51,660 nucleotides of DNA from Alkalimonas sp. (GCF_020831925.1 NZ_JAFIFQ010000028.1:1-51660); one strand, 5' to 3'. Numbered from the stretch's first letter, positions 9,634-18,289 are shown. The notes: generated by a model from the sequence alone, not told the origin. Numbers and translations are program-made.

Positions 9634-9646
9634 TGTCTCATTTGTC
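9634..9646 (-). promoter_or_regulatory. Second copy of the shared 13-base promoter motif
   Basis: Read on the - strand this is GACAAATGAGACA, identical to bases 33-45. It lies 31 nt upstream of the ATG at 9602. Flanking bases are not conserved between the copies, which favours a short binding site over a recent duplication. Confidence 0.45.
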
Positions 9647-9844
9647 CCATGCTAACCTATTGTAGGCTTTTAAGCAAAAACTTTTATTGTTCTGGAAAAC
9701 TGGCGCGCTAAGGATGCCAGCATATGCAATATAGTTCGTCAGAATTTTAGACAAAAAATATCATAGATTTATCAGAGTAATATTCAGCTTTACTCAGGCT
9801 GTCTGGAGGAATGTCCGCTAGTATAGATTTCAGGGACTTTCAGG

Positions 9845-12307
9845 ATGTCGGAGTACAGACAGATGCCTAAGGACGATGTCAGTAAATGGCTGGATATGCA
9901 ACATAGCTTTCGAGCCAACCTGCAGCAAAAAACAACCCAGCTCACTCAATGTTGGCAACTGTATCTTACCAATGATGATTTTACAGCCCGTAACGAGTTA
10001 AGACAATTGTGCCGAAAACTGGCCGGTGCCGCTGAAGTCTATGGCTTTAAGGGAGTAACGGACAGTGCAGGTCAATTAGCTGACTTGCTTGCAAAACCCT
10101 TCACCGACGAATTGACCCAACGCATTCAGGAACACAACTGCATGGAGGTGTTGCAAGAACAACTTAGCAGCACACATCAAAACAAAAACTTAAACCACTC
10201 AGAGCAGCGCTGCTATTCACAAGGGATAGCCGCACCTTGTGTTTTGCTGTTTGATTCGGAGCAGCTGGCCGCTGAAGCACTTGCTTTGGAGCTCGGTGGC
10301 CATGAATTTAACCTAATCATCGAAACTGATGAAGCAAACTTGTACGACACACTGTTACGCACCAAGCCAGAAGTCGTCCTTTGTTGTATAGCACTGAATC
10401 AGCAACACTGCTTGAGCATCGAAGCCATCCGAAGCAGCCAACATCAACTGGGTTATCAACCTTCGGTGATCTGCTTTACCGACCAGGATACCTTTGAAGC
10501 ACGACTTGCAGCCACCAGAGCCGGTTGTCAGCACTTAATGCTTAAACCTCTGGAAGCAAAGCAAGTCCTTCACCAGCTTAATAAGCTTATTTTTAAAGAG
10601 AAGGCTGAGCCCTATCAGATCTTGCTGGTAGATGCTGATTCGGATGTGCTGCGGTTTTATCGTCATGCTTTAAGCATGGGAGGTTACACGGTTGCCACCG
10701 CTACAGAGGGTAAAACAGCGTTCGAGTTAGCTGTACAAATGAAACCCGAACTCATGTTGATCGATTTAAACCTTCATGGTTGCAGTGGCATTGAACTGGG
10801 TAAAATCGTACGACAACACCCTGAACTCGCCAATATACCGTTGATTTTTATGTCTCAACAAAACGACATTACCGAGCATATGGCCGTAATAGATCTTGTG
10901 GGTGATGACTTTATTCAAAAACCTATCGCGCCCTGGCGATTATTAATGACTGTAGAGGCGAGAGTAAAACGAAGCCGCCTATTAAAACAGGAACAGCGTG
11001 CTGTCATCCAGCGTCCTGAGCTCATGCAACACATTGATACACTGACTGCCCTACCGACTCTTTGGCAGCTTAAACGTGAGTTGCAAAAAAACTCAGAACA
11101 GCAGAACACACTCTGCCTGATGAAACTGGACCTGGATCAGTTTCATTTAATCAATGATGTGTATGGCCGCGAAACCGGCGATTTGGTATTGCAAACCGTC
11201 GCCTGGCAGCTCGCCCAACTGCTGAGTGAACAGGATCATCTTTATCGGGAAAGTGGCGATGAGTTCTGGCTGCTTTGTCGTCAACTCACTACCTTAGAAC
11301 AGGCAGCTGAGTTCACCGAACACATGCTGCTGGTGTTAGAACAAATCTCCATCAACTTTGATGTCAGCATTCATTTTACTGCCAGCGTTGGGATTTGCCT
11401 GGTTAGCGAACCGCAATCACCCGATGCGTTGCTTCAACATGCCAGCACAGCGCTTTACGAAGCTAAAAAAAAAGCAGGCCATCAGTACCGATTCTATGAC
11501 CCACAGCAACAGCAAAAAATTGATTTGCGCCAGCAACTCACTCAAACTATTCGTCATGCTATTAGCAAAAAGCAATTTACCTGTGTATTTCAGCCAATTT
11601 TTTCAGCCCAAAATAAACTTGCTAGCTTTGAGCTACTAGCCCGCTGGCAACATCCGGAGCAAGGCACTATATCGCCGGCGCTGTTTATTCCGTTGTTGGA
11701 AGAGCAAGGTTTAATAAGCTATCTGACCCGCCAGATGCTGGATTTGGGATTGCCACAATTAAAGCAATGGCGTAAAAAATGGCCTGATCTTTGTTTGAAT
11801 ATCAATGTCAGTGCCCAGGATTTAGCCGATCCTGAATTGTGTGAACAACTGTTAGAACGAATGCAGCAACATGACCTTCCCAATAAAGCACTGGTCATCG
11901 AAATCACTGAAAGTATTTTGATACAAGCAGGTTCTGGCTCATTTGAACAATTAAGGCATTTAGCCGAACAAGGTTTTGCCATTTCATTGGATGATTTTGG
12001 GACGGGTTACTCTTCGCTGAGTTACCTGGATAAGTTGCCGGTAAGCCGGCTCAAAATCGACCGAAGTTTTGTTCAACGCATTGATGAAAACAAACAGGAT
12101 AAACTTCTGCCAGCCATCATCCATCTGGCCAATGATCTGGCACTTGAAATTACCGCCGAAGGGGTGGAAACCAAGGCTCAATTTGACTACCTGAAACGCT
12201 ATGGTTGCCAGCGTTATCAAGGATACTTGTTTAGCAAGCCCTTAATGGCCGAAGACATTGAGCGTACCCTGTGGTTTCAAGCAAAAGAGTCGGTTTATTC
12301 CAAATAG
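9845..12307 (+). CDS. Composite REC-REC-GGDEF-EAL c-di-GMP protein with HPt-like N terminus
   Basis: This 820-aa cytosolic protein starts with an HPt-like helical region (about 15-110) in which the phosphorylatable His is absent ('CRKLAGAAEVYGF'). A degenerate receiver follows (about 130-250; no phosphoacceptor Asp is evident). An intact receiver comes next (about 257-375; 'LLVDADSD', 'LIDLNLHGCSG', 'IQKPI'), then GGDEF (about 400-555; motif SGDEF) and EAL (about 565-810). The EAL domain keeps 'ELLARW', 'NINVSAQDL', 'EITES', 'DDFGTGYSSLSY', 'KIDRSF' and 'AEGVET', so phosphodiesterase activity is likely. SGDEF leaves cyclase activity uncertain. It is the plausible c-di-GMP output for the adjacent kinases. 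A second in-frame ATG at 9863, behind a GGAG, is an alternative start. Confidence 0.85.
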   Translation: MSEYRQMPKDDVSKWLDMQHSFRANLQQKTTQLTQCWQLYLTNDDFTARNELRQLCRKLAGAAEVYGFKGVTDSAGQLADLLAKPFTDELTQRIQEHNCMEVLQEQLSSTHQNKNLNHSEQRCYSQGIAAPCVLLFDSEQLAAEALALELGGHEFNLIIETDEANLYDTLLRTKPEVVLCCIALNQQHCLSIEAIRSSQHQLGYQPSVICFTDQDTFEARLAATRAGCQHLMLKPLEAKQVLHQLNKLIFKEKAEPYQILLVDADSDVLRFYRHALSMGGYTVATATEGKTAFELAVQMKPELMLIDLNLHGCSGIELGKIVRQHPELANIPLIFMSQQNDITEHMAVIDLVGDDFIQKPIAPWRLLMTVEARVKRSRLLKQEQRAVIQRPELMQHIDTLTALPTLWQLKRELQKNSEQQNTLCLMKLDLDQFHLINDVYGRETGDLVLQTVAWQLAQLLSEQDHLYRESGDEFWLLCRQLTTLEQAAEFTEHMLLVLEQISINFDVSIHFTASVGICLVSEPQSPDALLQHASTALYEAKKKAGHQYRFYDPQQQQKIDLRQQLTQTIRHAISKKQFTCVFQPIFSAQNKLASFELLARWQHPEQGTISPALFIPLLEEQGLISYLTRQMLDLGLPQLKQWRKKWPDLCLNINVSAQDLADPELCEQLLERMQQHDLPNKALVIEITESILIQAGSGSFEQLRHLAEQGFAISLDDFGTGYSSLSYLDKLPVSRLKIDRSFVQRIDENKQDKLLPAIIHLANDLALEITAEGVETKAQFDYLKRYGCQRYQGYLFSKPLMAEDIERTLWFQAKESVYSK

Positions 12308-12483
12308 ATGCAATCAATCGGACAAACTGCTATGCAAGTGGGTGCATCGTAAAACCCCACGCACTCGGTGCAAAGCTCTGGCACTACCTGGTAATGCTCT
12401 GTACCCATCACAATCGCCTGGTTCGGGCACTCCAGCACGCACATGTCACAATTGATGCAGCTGACTTCAATCACCGCTGTCAT
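12295..12483 (-). CDS. yfhL: YfhL-type 4Fe-4S ferredoxin
   Basis: This 62-aa protein has two cluster motifs, C9-x2-C12-x2-C15-x3-C19-P and C38-x2-C41-x8-C50-x3-C54-P, the spacing of YfhL ferredoxins. 'CINCDMC' and 'CTECVG' match that family closely. C58 is an extra cysteine. The C-terminal tail of E. coli YfhL is missing, so the protein is shorter than the usual 80-90 aa. The gene follows trhP with only 3 nt between stop and start. It overlaps the convergent GGDEF-EAL gene by 13 nt at the 3' ends. Pairing with TrhP suggests it supplies electrons to that Fe-S enzyme; this is inferred from context. Confidence 0.88.
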   Translation of the reverse strand: MTAVIEVSCINCDMCVLECPNQAIVMGTEHYQVVPELCTECVGFYDAPTCIAVCPIDCIYLE

Positions 12484-12486
12484 ACA

Positions 12487-13803
12487 CTAGCCTGCTGCTC
12501 GTTGCTCTGAGCCCGCATCCAGCGGCTGCAGTTGCTTCAGCAACATGGCGTGTTGCAGCGACTGTCGCCGAGGTAGATGCACTTTAAGCTGATAACAGGC
12601 TCCAGGTGCCAGCACGATGTCGTGGTTTTGCTTGTCACGCAGGGCCTCAAGCACAAAACGCTGATTACCGGCCGGGCTCATCAGCACCAGGTGATCGCCA
12701 AGGGCAAACTGGTTCTTCACCTCAACCAACGCAAAGCCATCGGCATCCTGCTCTGCAATGAACTCGCCGACCAATAGCTGTTCACCAATGCTGTGGCTAG
12801 TCTGGTAGTTTTGCAACTCGTGCGGCAAGTGTCGCCGTAAAAAACCTTCGGTAAAACCACGATTAGCCATGCCATCCAGTTCGCTGAGCAGCTCAGGATT
12901 GAATGCCTTGCCCGCCGCTGCATCATCAATCGCTTGGCGGTACACCTGAGCGGTGCGCGCAACATAATAGGGTGACTTGGTACGGCCTTCGATTTTCAGC
13001 GACTGAACCCCCATTTCAGTCAAGGCTTTGACATGAGCGATAGCACGCAAGTCTTTGGAGTTGAGGATGTAGCTACCGTGCTCATCTTCTTCCATGGCCA
13101 TCAGCTCACCGGGGCGACCCGGTTCTTCAATCAGTACCGGCTGGCTGACGGGTTTAAACTGCCCTACCGCATCTTCTGTGGCGGCATGTACCTGATAGGG
13201 CCAGCGGCATGCATTGGTACAGGTACCCTGATTGGGATCCCGCTTGTTGATATAACCCGACAACAAACAGCGACCAGAGTATGCCATGCACAAAGCACCA
13301 TGCACGAAAACCTCCAGCTCCATCTCTGGTACCTGTTGGCGAATTTCGGCAATTTCTTCGACCGCCAGCTCGCGCGATAAAATGACCCGCTCTACCCCCT
13401 GCTGCTGCCAGAACCGAACTGCGGCCCAGTTCACTGTATTGGCCTGCACGGACAAGTGCAGTGACATATGTGGAAAGTGCTGCTGTAACAGGTAAATTAC
13501 CCCAGGATCAGACACGATTAGTGCATCTGGCTGAAGCGCTACAACAGGGGCCATATCCTCAACAAAACGGCTTAACTTGCTGTTATGCGGGGCAATATTA
13601 ACCACCACATAGAACTTTTTGCCCAGTTGATGCGCTTCGGCGATTCCGGTCGCTAAAGTCGGAAGATCAAACTCATTGTTGCGCACCCGTAAACTAAAGC
13701 GCGGCTGGCCGGCATAGACCGCATCGGCACCGTAGGCAAAGGCAAGGCGCATGGCTTTTAAACTGCCAGCAGGCGATAGTAATTCTGGTTGCTGTGATTG
13801 CAT
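12487..13803 (-). CDS. trhP: TrhP-like tRNA uridine-34 hydroxylation protein (peptidase U32 family)
   Basis: Starting at ATG 13803, the 438-aa product begins 'MQSQQPELLSPAGSLKAMR' and aligns by eye along its length with E. coli TrhP (YegQ). The signature block 'FVHGALCMAYSGRCLLSGY' is followed by 'CTNACRW' and 'SLKIEGRTKS'. TrhP uses prephenate and an Fe-S cluster to make 5-hydroxyuridine at the wobble position of certain tRNAs. Upstream in-frame ATGs at 13815 and 13908 would add residues absent from the family. The 13908 start would also overlap the DUF6544-like gene. The ferredoxin directly downstream is the likely redox partner. UbiU and UbiV at the far end of the window belong to the same U32 superfamily but are distinct paralogues. 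Confidence 0.9.
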   Translation of the reverse strand: MQSQQPELLSPAGSLKAMRLAFAYGADAVYAGQPRFSLRVRNNEFDLPTLATGIAEAHQLGKKFYVVVNIAPHNSKLSRFVEDMAPVVALQPDALIVSDPGVIYLLQQHFPHMSLHLSVQANTVNWAAVRFWQQQGVERVILSRELAVEEIAEIRQQVPEMELEVFVHGALCMAYSGRCLLSGYINKRDPNQGTCTNACRWPYQVHAATEDAVGQFKPVSQPVLIEEPGRPGELMAMEEDEHGSYILNSKDLRAIAHVKALTEMGVQSLKIEGRTKSPYYVARTAQVYRQAIDDAAAGKAFNPELLSELDGMANRGFTEGFLRRHLPHELQNYQTSHSIGEQLLVGEFIAEQDADGFALVEVKNQFALGDHLVLMSPAGNQRFVLEALRDKQNHDIVLAPGACYQLKVHLPRRQSLQHAMLLKQLQPLDAGSEQRAAG

Positions 13804-13898
13804 GACATAGCTCATCTGTATAACTGCCGCGCATACTACGGATTCAGCACCATCGGCCTTTGATCCAGCGCAAACAAGTTGCAACTTCAGAGTGTCTG

Positions 13899-14735
13899 CT
13901 ACTTGCATGCCTCAGGTGCTAAGAAGCGCACATTGTTAACCCTTGCCTTGAAAAATACAAAGTGCTCGTCCGTGCCGAACATGTTGCCGGCTTCCACAGC
14001 AAATGGAACCCGAAAACCCTGAACTTCGCGAAAATCGGACAATGAGCCTCCAAAAGGTTGAAAGCGGTGGATTTTCTCAGGATTCGCATCACTCCACCGC
14101 ATGAACTGCACCACCTCGGGTCGCCCATTGGTATCGACCTTTACGTCAACCGACTGGGACAAATCGTTGTGAGTGACAGTGACGCGGGCAGTATTGTTAT
14201 CGCGCGCTTCCCAGACTATCCCCGGTCCTGGTAGCAGAGCTGCCGGTGTCCAGAATACGGCCTCGGCAACATAGCGACCATACGCAGCAAGCGTATGGTT
14301 GCTATCGCCTCCCATGCGGGCAACCGGAATTAATCCTAAAATTCGAAAGCGCGTCCAACGCCCTGTATCAGAGCCAGACACCGATACGACTCCGGGCATC
14401 TTGACCTTCCAAACAAATCCCAAGGGGGCAGCCAGTATTTGACTGGCAAACATCGGTTGATAATTTGGATTGTCCCGATTACCAAGGCTAAATTCGCCCC
14501 CCATATCGATTTCGGCCACAGTCAGCAAAGGGGTACCAGGTATAATGGCAAAATTAAAGAACCGCTGCGCCGGTTCAGGCAAATTTGCGACCATACCAGG
14601 ATCATAGGCAGCACACCGGGTCGGCTGAGCTGTAGCCAAGAGTGCCCATTCGATACGATCAGCGCGTTCATCCCACAAACGAAGCCCCAACAATGCGAGA
14701 ATGGATAACCCAACGATACCAAACAGGACATACAT
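13899..14735 (-). CDS. DUF6544-like membrane-anchored protein of unknown function
   Basis: The open frame extends up to 14996, but ATG 14735 is the likely start: AAGGAAGG lies five bases before it and the longer form would run into the divergent PAS gene. The 278-aa product begins 'MYVLFGIVGLSILALLGLRL', a single N-terminal membrane anchor. A domain of about 240 residues follows, containing 'LPEPAQRFFNFAI', 'GRYVAEAVFWTPAALLPG' and 'FRVPFAVEAGN', which I recognise as the DUF6544 (SMR/YndJ-like) type. No catalytic motif is apparent. It probably faces the periplasm. The gene is 95 nt upstream of trhP on the same strand, with no evident functional link. Confidence 0.72.
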   Translation of the reverse strand: MYVLFGIVGLSILALLGLRLWDERADRIEWALLATAQPTRCAAYDPGMVANLPEPAQRFFNFAIIPGTPLLTVAEIDMGGEFSLGNRDNPNYQPMFASQILAAPLGFVWKVKMPGVVSVSGSDTGRWTRFRILGLIPVARMGGDSNHTLAAYGRYVAEAVFWTPAALLPGPGIVWEARDNNTARVTVTHNDLSQSVDVKVDTNGRPEVVQFMRWSDANPEKIHRFQPFGGSLSDFREVQGFRVPFAVEAGNMFGTDEHFVFFKARVNNVRFLAPEACK

Positions 14736-14957
14736 AACTACCTTCCTTTGTTGTTGTCGCTCACCCAGCAAGTCTGCAGTTAGTATCAAGTAATAGCAAT
14801 ATCCAATTGGTCCGTTCCTTGAATCCCTGCAACGAACTTGTTGTACTGCAGATATCACTTCGCGCAGAACAAAAGCTCCGAGCTGTCGATTAATCGGTGT
14901 CGTCCAATCGCTAATCGGCCTATACTGCAGCATAACTTCACGGTAGCGAAGGTTTGC

Positions 14958-15587
14958 ATGCCTGATTCCATAGTCCCGCCACAACACACAGTTCAATTAC
15001 GCCAGCAAGCGGAGCAGCAACTCAAAACCGGAACTGCGCCTTTAAGTGCTGCCTTTAACGCCAGTGCCGATGCCCTGGCTGTGCTATACCGACTAAGCAG
15101 TTCGGCCAACACGGCCGGTGATGGGCTTAAGCTGCTGCATGAATTGCAAACCTATCAGGTCGAGCTGGATCTGCAGCTGGAGCAACTGCAACAAAATGAA
15201 CGAGAGACCAGCCAACAACTGGCCTGCTACCGGCAGTTGTTTGACATGGTGCCGCTCGGCTGTTTGATGCTAAGACCGGATGGCATTATCACAGACGCCA
15301 ATGCCGCCGCCAGCCGTTTATTGGTAAGCAAAGTCGTGCAACCACATCAGCAGTCACTTAACCAGCCCATCTGTGGCAGCTTTCTGCCATCGCTGCTGGC
15401 GGCAAGCTGCAGCCCCATGCTAAAGGCTGCGCTGACCAGAGTGCAACGGAACCGGCAAAGTGCGAGTCTGATTGTGACCACCGCAGCTGATGATGGCAGC
15501 TCTGCGCCGCCGTGCAATCTGCATCTGACCATGCAGCTAAGCCCGGATCATCAAAGCATCCTGATCATGCTGCATGCATGTACCTAA
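14958..15587 (+). CDS. PAS-domain protein upstream of CheB-CheR fusion
   Basis: This 209-aa protein starts at ATG 14958, preceded by GCGAAGG. An in-frame start at 14838 is less likely because it has no ribosome-binding site and lies in the divergent promoter region. The N-terminal half is helical (about 10-90, with the Q/E-rich stretch 'LDLQLEQLQQNERE'). A PAS-like core follows ('LFDMVPLGCLMLRPDGIITDANAAA'). There is no kinase, GGDEF or other output domain. The 3' end overlaps the start of the CheB-CheR fusion by 14 nt, so the two are coupled and probably interact. The ligand is unknown. Confidence 0.75.
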   Translation: MPDSIVPPQHTVQLRQQAEQQLKTGTAPLSAAFNASADALAVLYRLSSSANTAGDGLKLLHELQTYQVELDLQLEQLQQNERETSQQLACYRQLFDMVPLGCLMLRPDGIITDANAAASRLLVSKVVQPHQQSLNQPICGSFLPSLLAASCSPMLKAALTRVQRNRQSASLIVTTAADDGSSAPPCNLHLTMQLSPDHQSILIMLHACT

Positions 15588-18177
15588 GCGTGTGCACTCA
15601 GTGAAAGTAGCGAATACCTCTGCAAACCCTGCTATCGCAAGCCATATCGTCGGCCTGGGTGCCTCGGCCGGCGGCCTCGATGCACTCAATCAGTTTTTGT
15701 CACACACCCCGTCAGACAGCGGACTGGCCTGGATTATTGTGCAGCATCTGGATCCAACCCAAAAAGCGATGTTGCCAGAACTGCTGCAGCGGGTCACCAC
15801 CATGAAAGTGCAGGAAGCGAAGGAAGGCATGGCTATTGCCGCCAACCAGGTGTACGTGATCCCCCCCAATGCCGAGCTAAGCGTACAGGATGGCGTGCTA
15901 AAACTGAATAAGCCAACCGAGCCACGAGGTATGAGGCTGCCGGTCAATATCTTGTTCCAATCACTGGCCGGCGCTTTGGGCGACACTGCTATTGGGGTTA
16001 TTTTATCCGGTATGGGCAGCGACGGCACTCTGGGCGCTCAGGCGATTAAAGCGGCAGGAGGCCTGACGGCAGTGCAACAGCCTGCTTCAGCACAGTTTAA
16101 CTCGATGCCCGAATCCGCCATTGCAGCTGGTTGCGTCGATATTATCGCCAGAGCTGCTGAACTGCCTGAGCGGATCCTGGCGGTGCTTTCACAGATACCT
16201 TCGAAATCGCAGCCTGAGTCAACCGCAACAATGACAGTAAGTCAGACCTGGCAGCCAGAACTGCAAAATAGCGCATCAGCCAGCGTACTGCAGCACATTA
16301 TCACCCAGCTGCAGCGCCATAGCGGACATGACTTTTCGCTCTATAAAACCAGCACCTTGCTTCGGCGCATCGAGCGGCGAATTGCCATTCATGGGCTTGA
16401 TAGCATGCAGCAGTATGTCCGCTTTTTGGCCGACAACCCACAAGAGAATGACTTGCTGTTTAAAGAGCTACTGATTGGCGTCACTCATTTCTTTCGTGAC
16501 ACAGCCGTTTGGGACTATCTGGCTGAAAGTGCCTTGCCAGCACTGCTCAACCAACAAAGCGACCAAACGGAGCTGCGGGCCTGGAGTATCGGCTGCTCAA
16601 CCGGTGAAGAGGCCTACTCGCTAGCCATGGTGTTTTGTCAGCTGCAAGAGCAACAGCCTGAATTTCAACGATTTAGTTTAAAGATTTTTGCCTCCGATCT
16701 TAGCCCGGATGCCATTGCGCGGGCACGGCGTGGCCACTACCCACTAACTATTGCCGAGCAAGTCTGCAGCAGACGGTTAGCGCAGTTTTTTATTCGGCAT
16801 GACAACGACTACCAGATTAAACAACATATTCGCGATATGGTATTGTTTGCCCAGCATGACGTGATCCTGGATCCACCCTTCACCCGGCAGGATTTGATTA
16901 TCTGCCGTAATCTGCTGATCTACTTTGATGCTAAATTGCAAAGCAAATTACTGCCATTACTGCATTACAGCCTACGAAGTAACGGCATTTTGTTGCTGGG
17001 CAGTTCAGAAACCATTGGTCGCCACCATGATTTATTTGCCCCTGTGCAGGCAAAACTACGCTTCTATCAACGCCAGGATCCACTGGTAGCCAGTGCCCGT
17101 AATCTGCCGGTGCATTCGTTTCCCCCTTTATCTACATTGACCAAGGAGCATCCGGTGCCGACTAACAAACAAGCACCCCCACCGACGGACAATTTGCAGC
17201 AGGCTGCCGATCAGGTGCTACTGCAGGTGTACGCCCCTGCCGCTGTGGTCCTGAACCGTGCCGGCGATATTGTGTACATCAGCGGGCGCACCGGCAAATA
17301 CCTGGAGCCTGCCGCAGGAAAAGCCAACTGGAATTTCCATGCCATGGTGCGCGACAGCCTGCGCGCTCCGCTAGCCCTGGCCTTGCAACAAGCGGCCTCG
17401 CACAGTGCCCCCTTGCAATTGCACCGGTTACCACTTTCGGCCGGCGACAACGCCATGCAGGTCGATGTTAGTGTGCAAGCCTTGCATGAGCCAGCCGCCT
17501 TGCAAGGCATGACCATGGTGGTGTTCCGTGATGTCAGCGCCAGTGATGGTCAGGATCCCGCTGCTGGCCTGGATATTTCACTGGCAGCAGTGCAGCAACA
17601 GTACCTGGATGAAATTCAGACCTTGCGCGAAGAGGCCCGCACCTCCAGGGAAGAGCTGCAATCCAGCAATGAAGAATTGCAATCGACCAATGAAGAGTTG
17701 CAATCAACCAACGAGGAGCTGACTACCTCCAAGGAAGAGATGCAATCGATGAATGAAGAGCTGCAAACCATCAATACCGAATTGCAGACCAAGCTGGACG
17801 ATCTGGCTCTGGCTCAGAGCGATCTGCAAAACACCCTGAACAGTGTCGAAATCGCTATTTTGTTTTTGGATCAACAGCTGAATGTGCGGCGTTATACCGA
17901 ACGGGCAGCCAAGATCATTAATCTGCGTGAGAGTGATCTGGGCCGGCCCTTAAGTGATCTCACCAGCAGCCTGCTGTATCCGTCGCTGCATGAGGATGCG
18001 CTCGAAACCTTGCGCACACTGAAGTTTTCTGAAAAACAGATCCCGACCAATGATGAGCGCTGGTTCAGCGTGCGTATTATGCCGTATCGGCGGCTGGATA
18101 ATGTGATAGATGGTGTGGTGATAACCCTGGTGGATATCAGCGCCACCAAAACGCTCGAAGCCGAACTACGCGGCTAA
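15574..18177 (+). CDS. CheB-CheR fusion with PAS domains
   Basis: This 867-aa protein begins with a CheB methylesterase domain (about 24-205) carrying the triad S31 (GASAGG), H58 (VQHLDP) and D150 (GMGSDGT). A CheR methyltransferase follows (about 230-500; 'THFFRD', 'IGCSTGEEAYSLAM', 'LIICRNLLIYFD'). Next come a PAS domain (about 545-650), seven heptads of EELQSTN-type coiled coil (675-745), and a final PAS ('ILFLDQQLNVRRYTERAAKI'). It ends just after this PAS. Many relatives continue into a histidine kinase, which is absent here. No receiver precedes CheB, and no chemoreceptor or CheA is nearby, so the pair probably acts in a non-chemotactic methylation or signalling circuit. It overlaps the PAS gene by 14 nt. 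Confidence 0.87.
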   Translation: MHVPKRVHSVKVANTSANPAIASHIVGLGASAGGLDALNQFLSHTPSDSGLAWIIVQHLDPTQKAMLPELLQRVTTMKVQEAKEGMAIAANQVYVIPPNAELSVQDGVLKLNKPTEPRGMRLPVNILFQSLAGALGDTAIGVILSGMGSDGTLGAQAIKAAGGLTAVQQPASAQFNSMPESAIAAGCVDIIARAAELPERILAVLSQIPSKSQPESTATMTVSQTWQPELQNSASASVLQHIITQLQRHSGHDFSLYKTSTLLRRIERRIAIHGLDSMQQYVRFLADNPQENDLLFKELLIGVTHFFRDTAVWDYLAESALPALLNQQSDQTELRAWSIGCSTGEEAYSLAMVFCQLQEQQPEFQRFSLKIFASDLSPDAIARARRGHYPLTIAEQVCSRRLAQFFIRHDNDYQIKQHIRDMVLFAQHDVILDPPFTRQDLIICRNLLIYFDAKLQSKLLPLLHYSLRSNGILLLGSSETIGRHHDLFAPVQAKLRFYQRQDPLVASARNLPVHSFPPLSTLTKEHPVPTNKQAPPPTDNLQQAADQVLLQVYAPAAVVLNRAGDIVYISGRTGKYLEPAAGKANWNFHAMVRDSLRAPLALALQQAASHSAPLQLHRLPLSAGDNAMQVDVSVQALHEPAALQGMTMVVFRDVSASDGQDPAAGLDISLAAVQQQYLDEIQTLREEARTSREELQSSNEELQSTNEELQSTNEELTTSKEEMQSMNEELQTINTELQTKLDDLALAQSDLQNTLNSVEIAILFLDQQLNVRRYTERAAKIINLRESDLGRPLSDLTSSLLYPSLHEDALETLRTLKFSEKQIPTNDERWFSVRIMPYRRLDNVIDGVVITLVDISATKTLEAELRG
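17650..17796 (+). repeat. Seven 21-nt repeats encoding coiled-coil heptads
   Basis: Seven consecutive 21-base units encode EELQSSN, EELQSTN, EELQSTN, EELTTSK, EEMQSMN, EELQTIN and TELQTKL inside the CheB-CheR-PAS gene. Copies 2 and 3 are nearly identical at the DNA level. The array forms the rigid linker between the two PAS domains, and its length would set their register. Confidence 0.85.
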
Positions 18178-18213
18178 TCACAGCGCATACAGGCAAACAA
18201 CTTGCCATGGCTT

Positions 18214-18272
18214 AGGGAGCTTTGCGACAGCCAAATCACCTTAACGGTGATCCGGTGAAACCGCAGCTCCCT
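18214..18272. terminator. Nested palindromes between convergent genes (possible bidirectional terminator)
   Basis: An outer pair AGGGAGCT (18214-18221) / AGCTCCCT (18265-18272) encloses an inner hairpin ATCACC-TTAAC-GGTGAT (18235-18251). The element fills most of the gap between the CheB-CheR gene (+) and the VOC gene (-), where a bidirectional terminator is expected. No long T-tract flanks either side, so it may instead be a structured RNA or a repeat element. Confidence 0.4.
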
Positions 18273-18289
18273 GGTATTTATGGCTTGAC

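Noticed and set aside
13804-13908. Extended N terminus of TrhP (start at 13908 or 13815)
   Set aside because: The family begins at the 'PELLSPAG' segment; the extra residues are not TrhP-like and the 13908 start overlaps the upstream gene's coding end.
14736-14996. Longer DUF6544-like protein starting at 14996
   Set aside because: A strong AAGGAAGG lies before ATG 14735, which opens with the membrane anchor; the longer frame runs over the divergent PAS gene.
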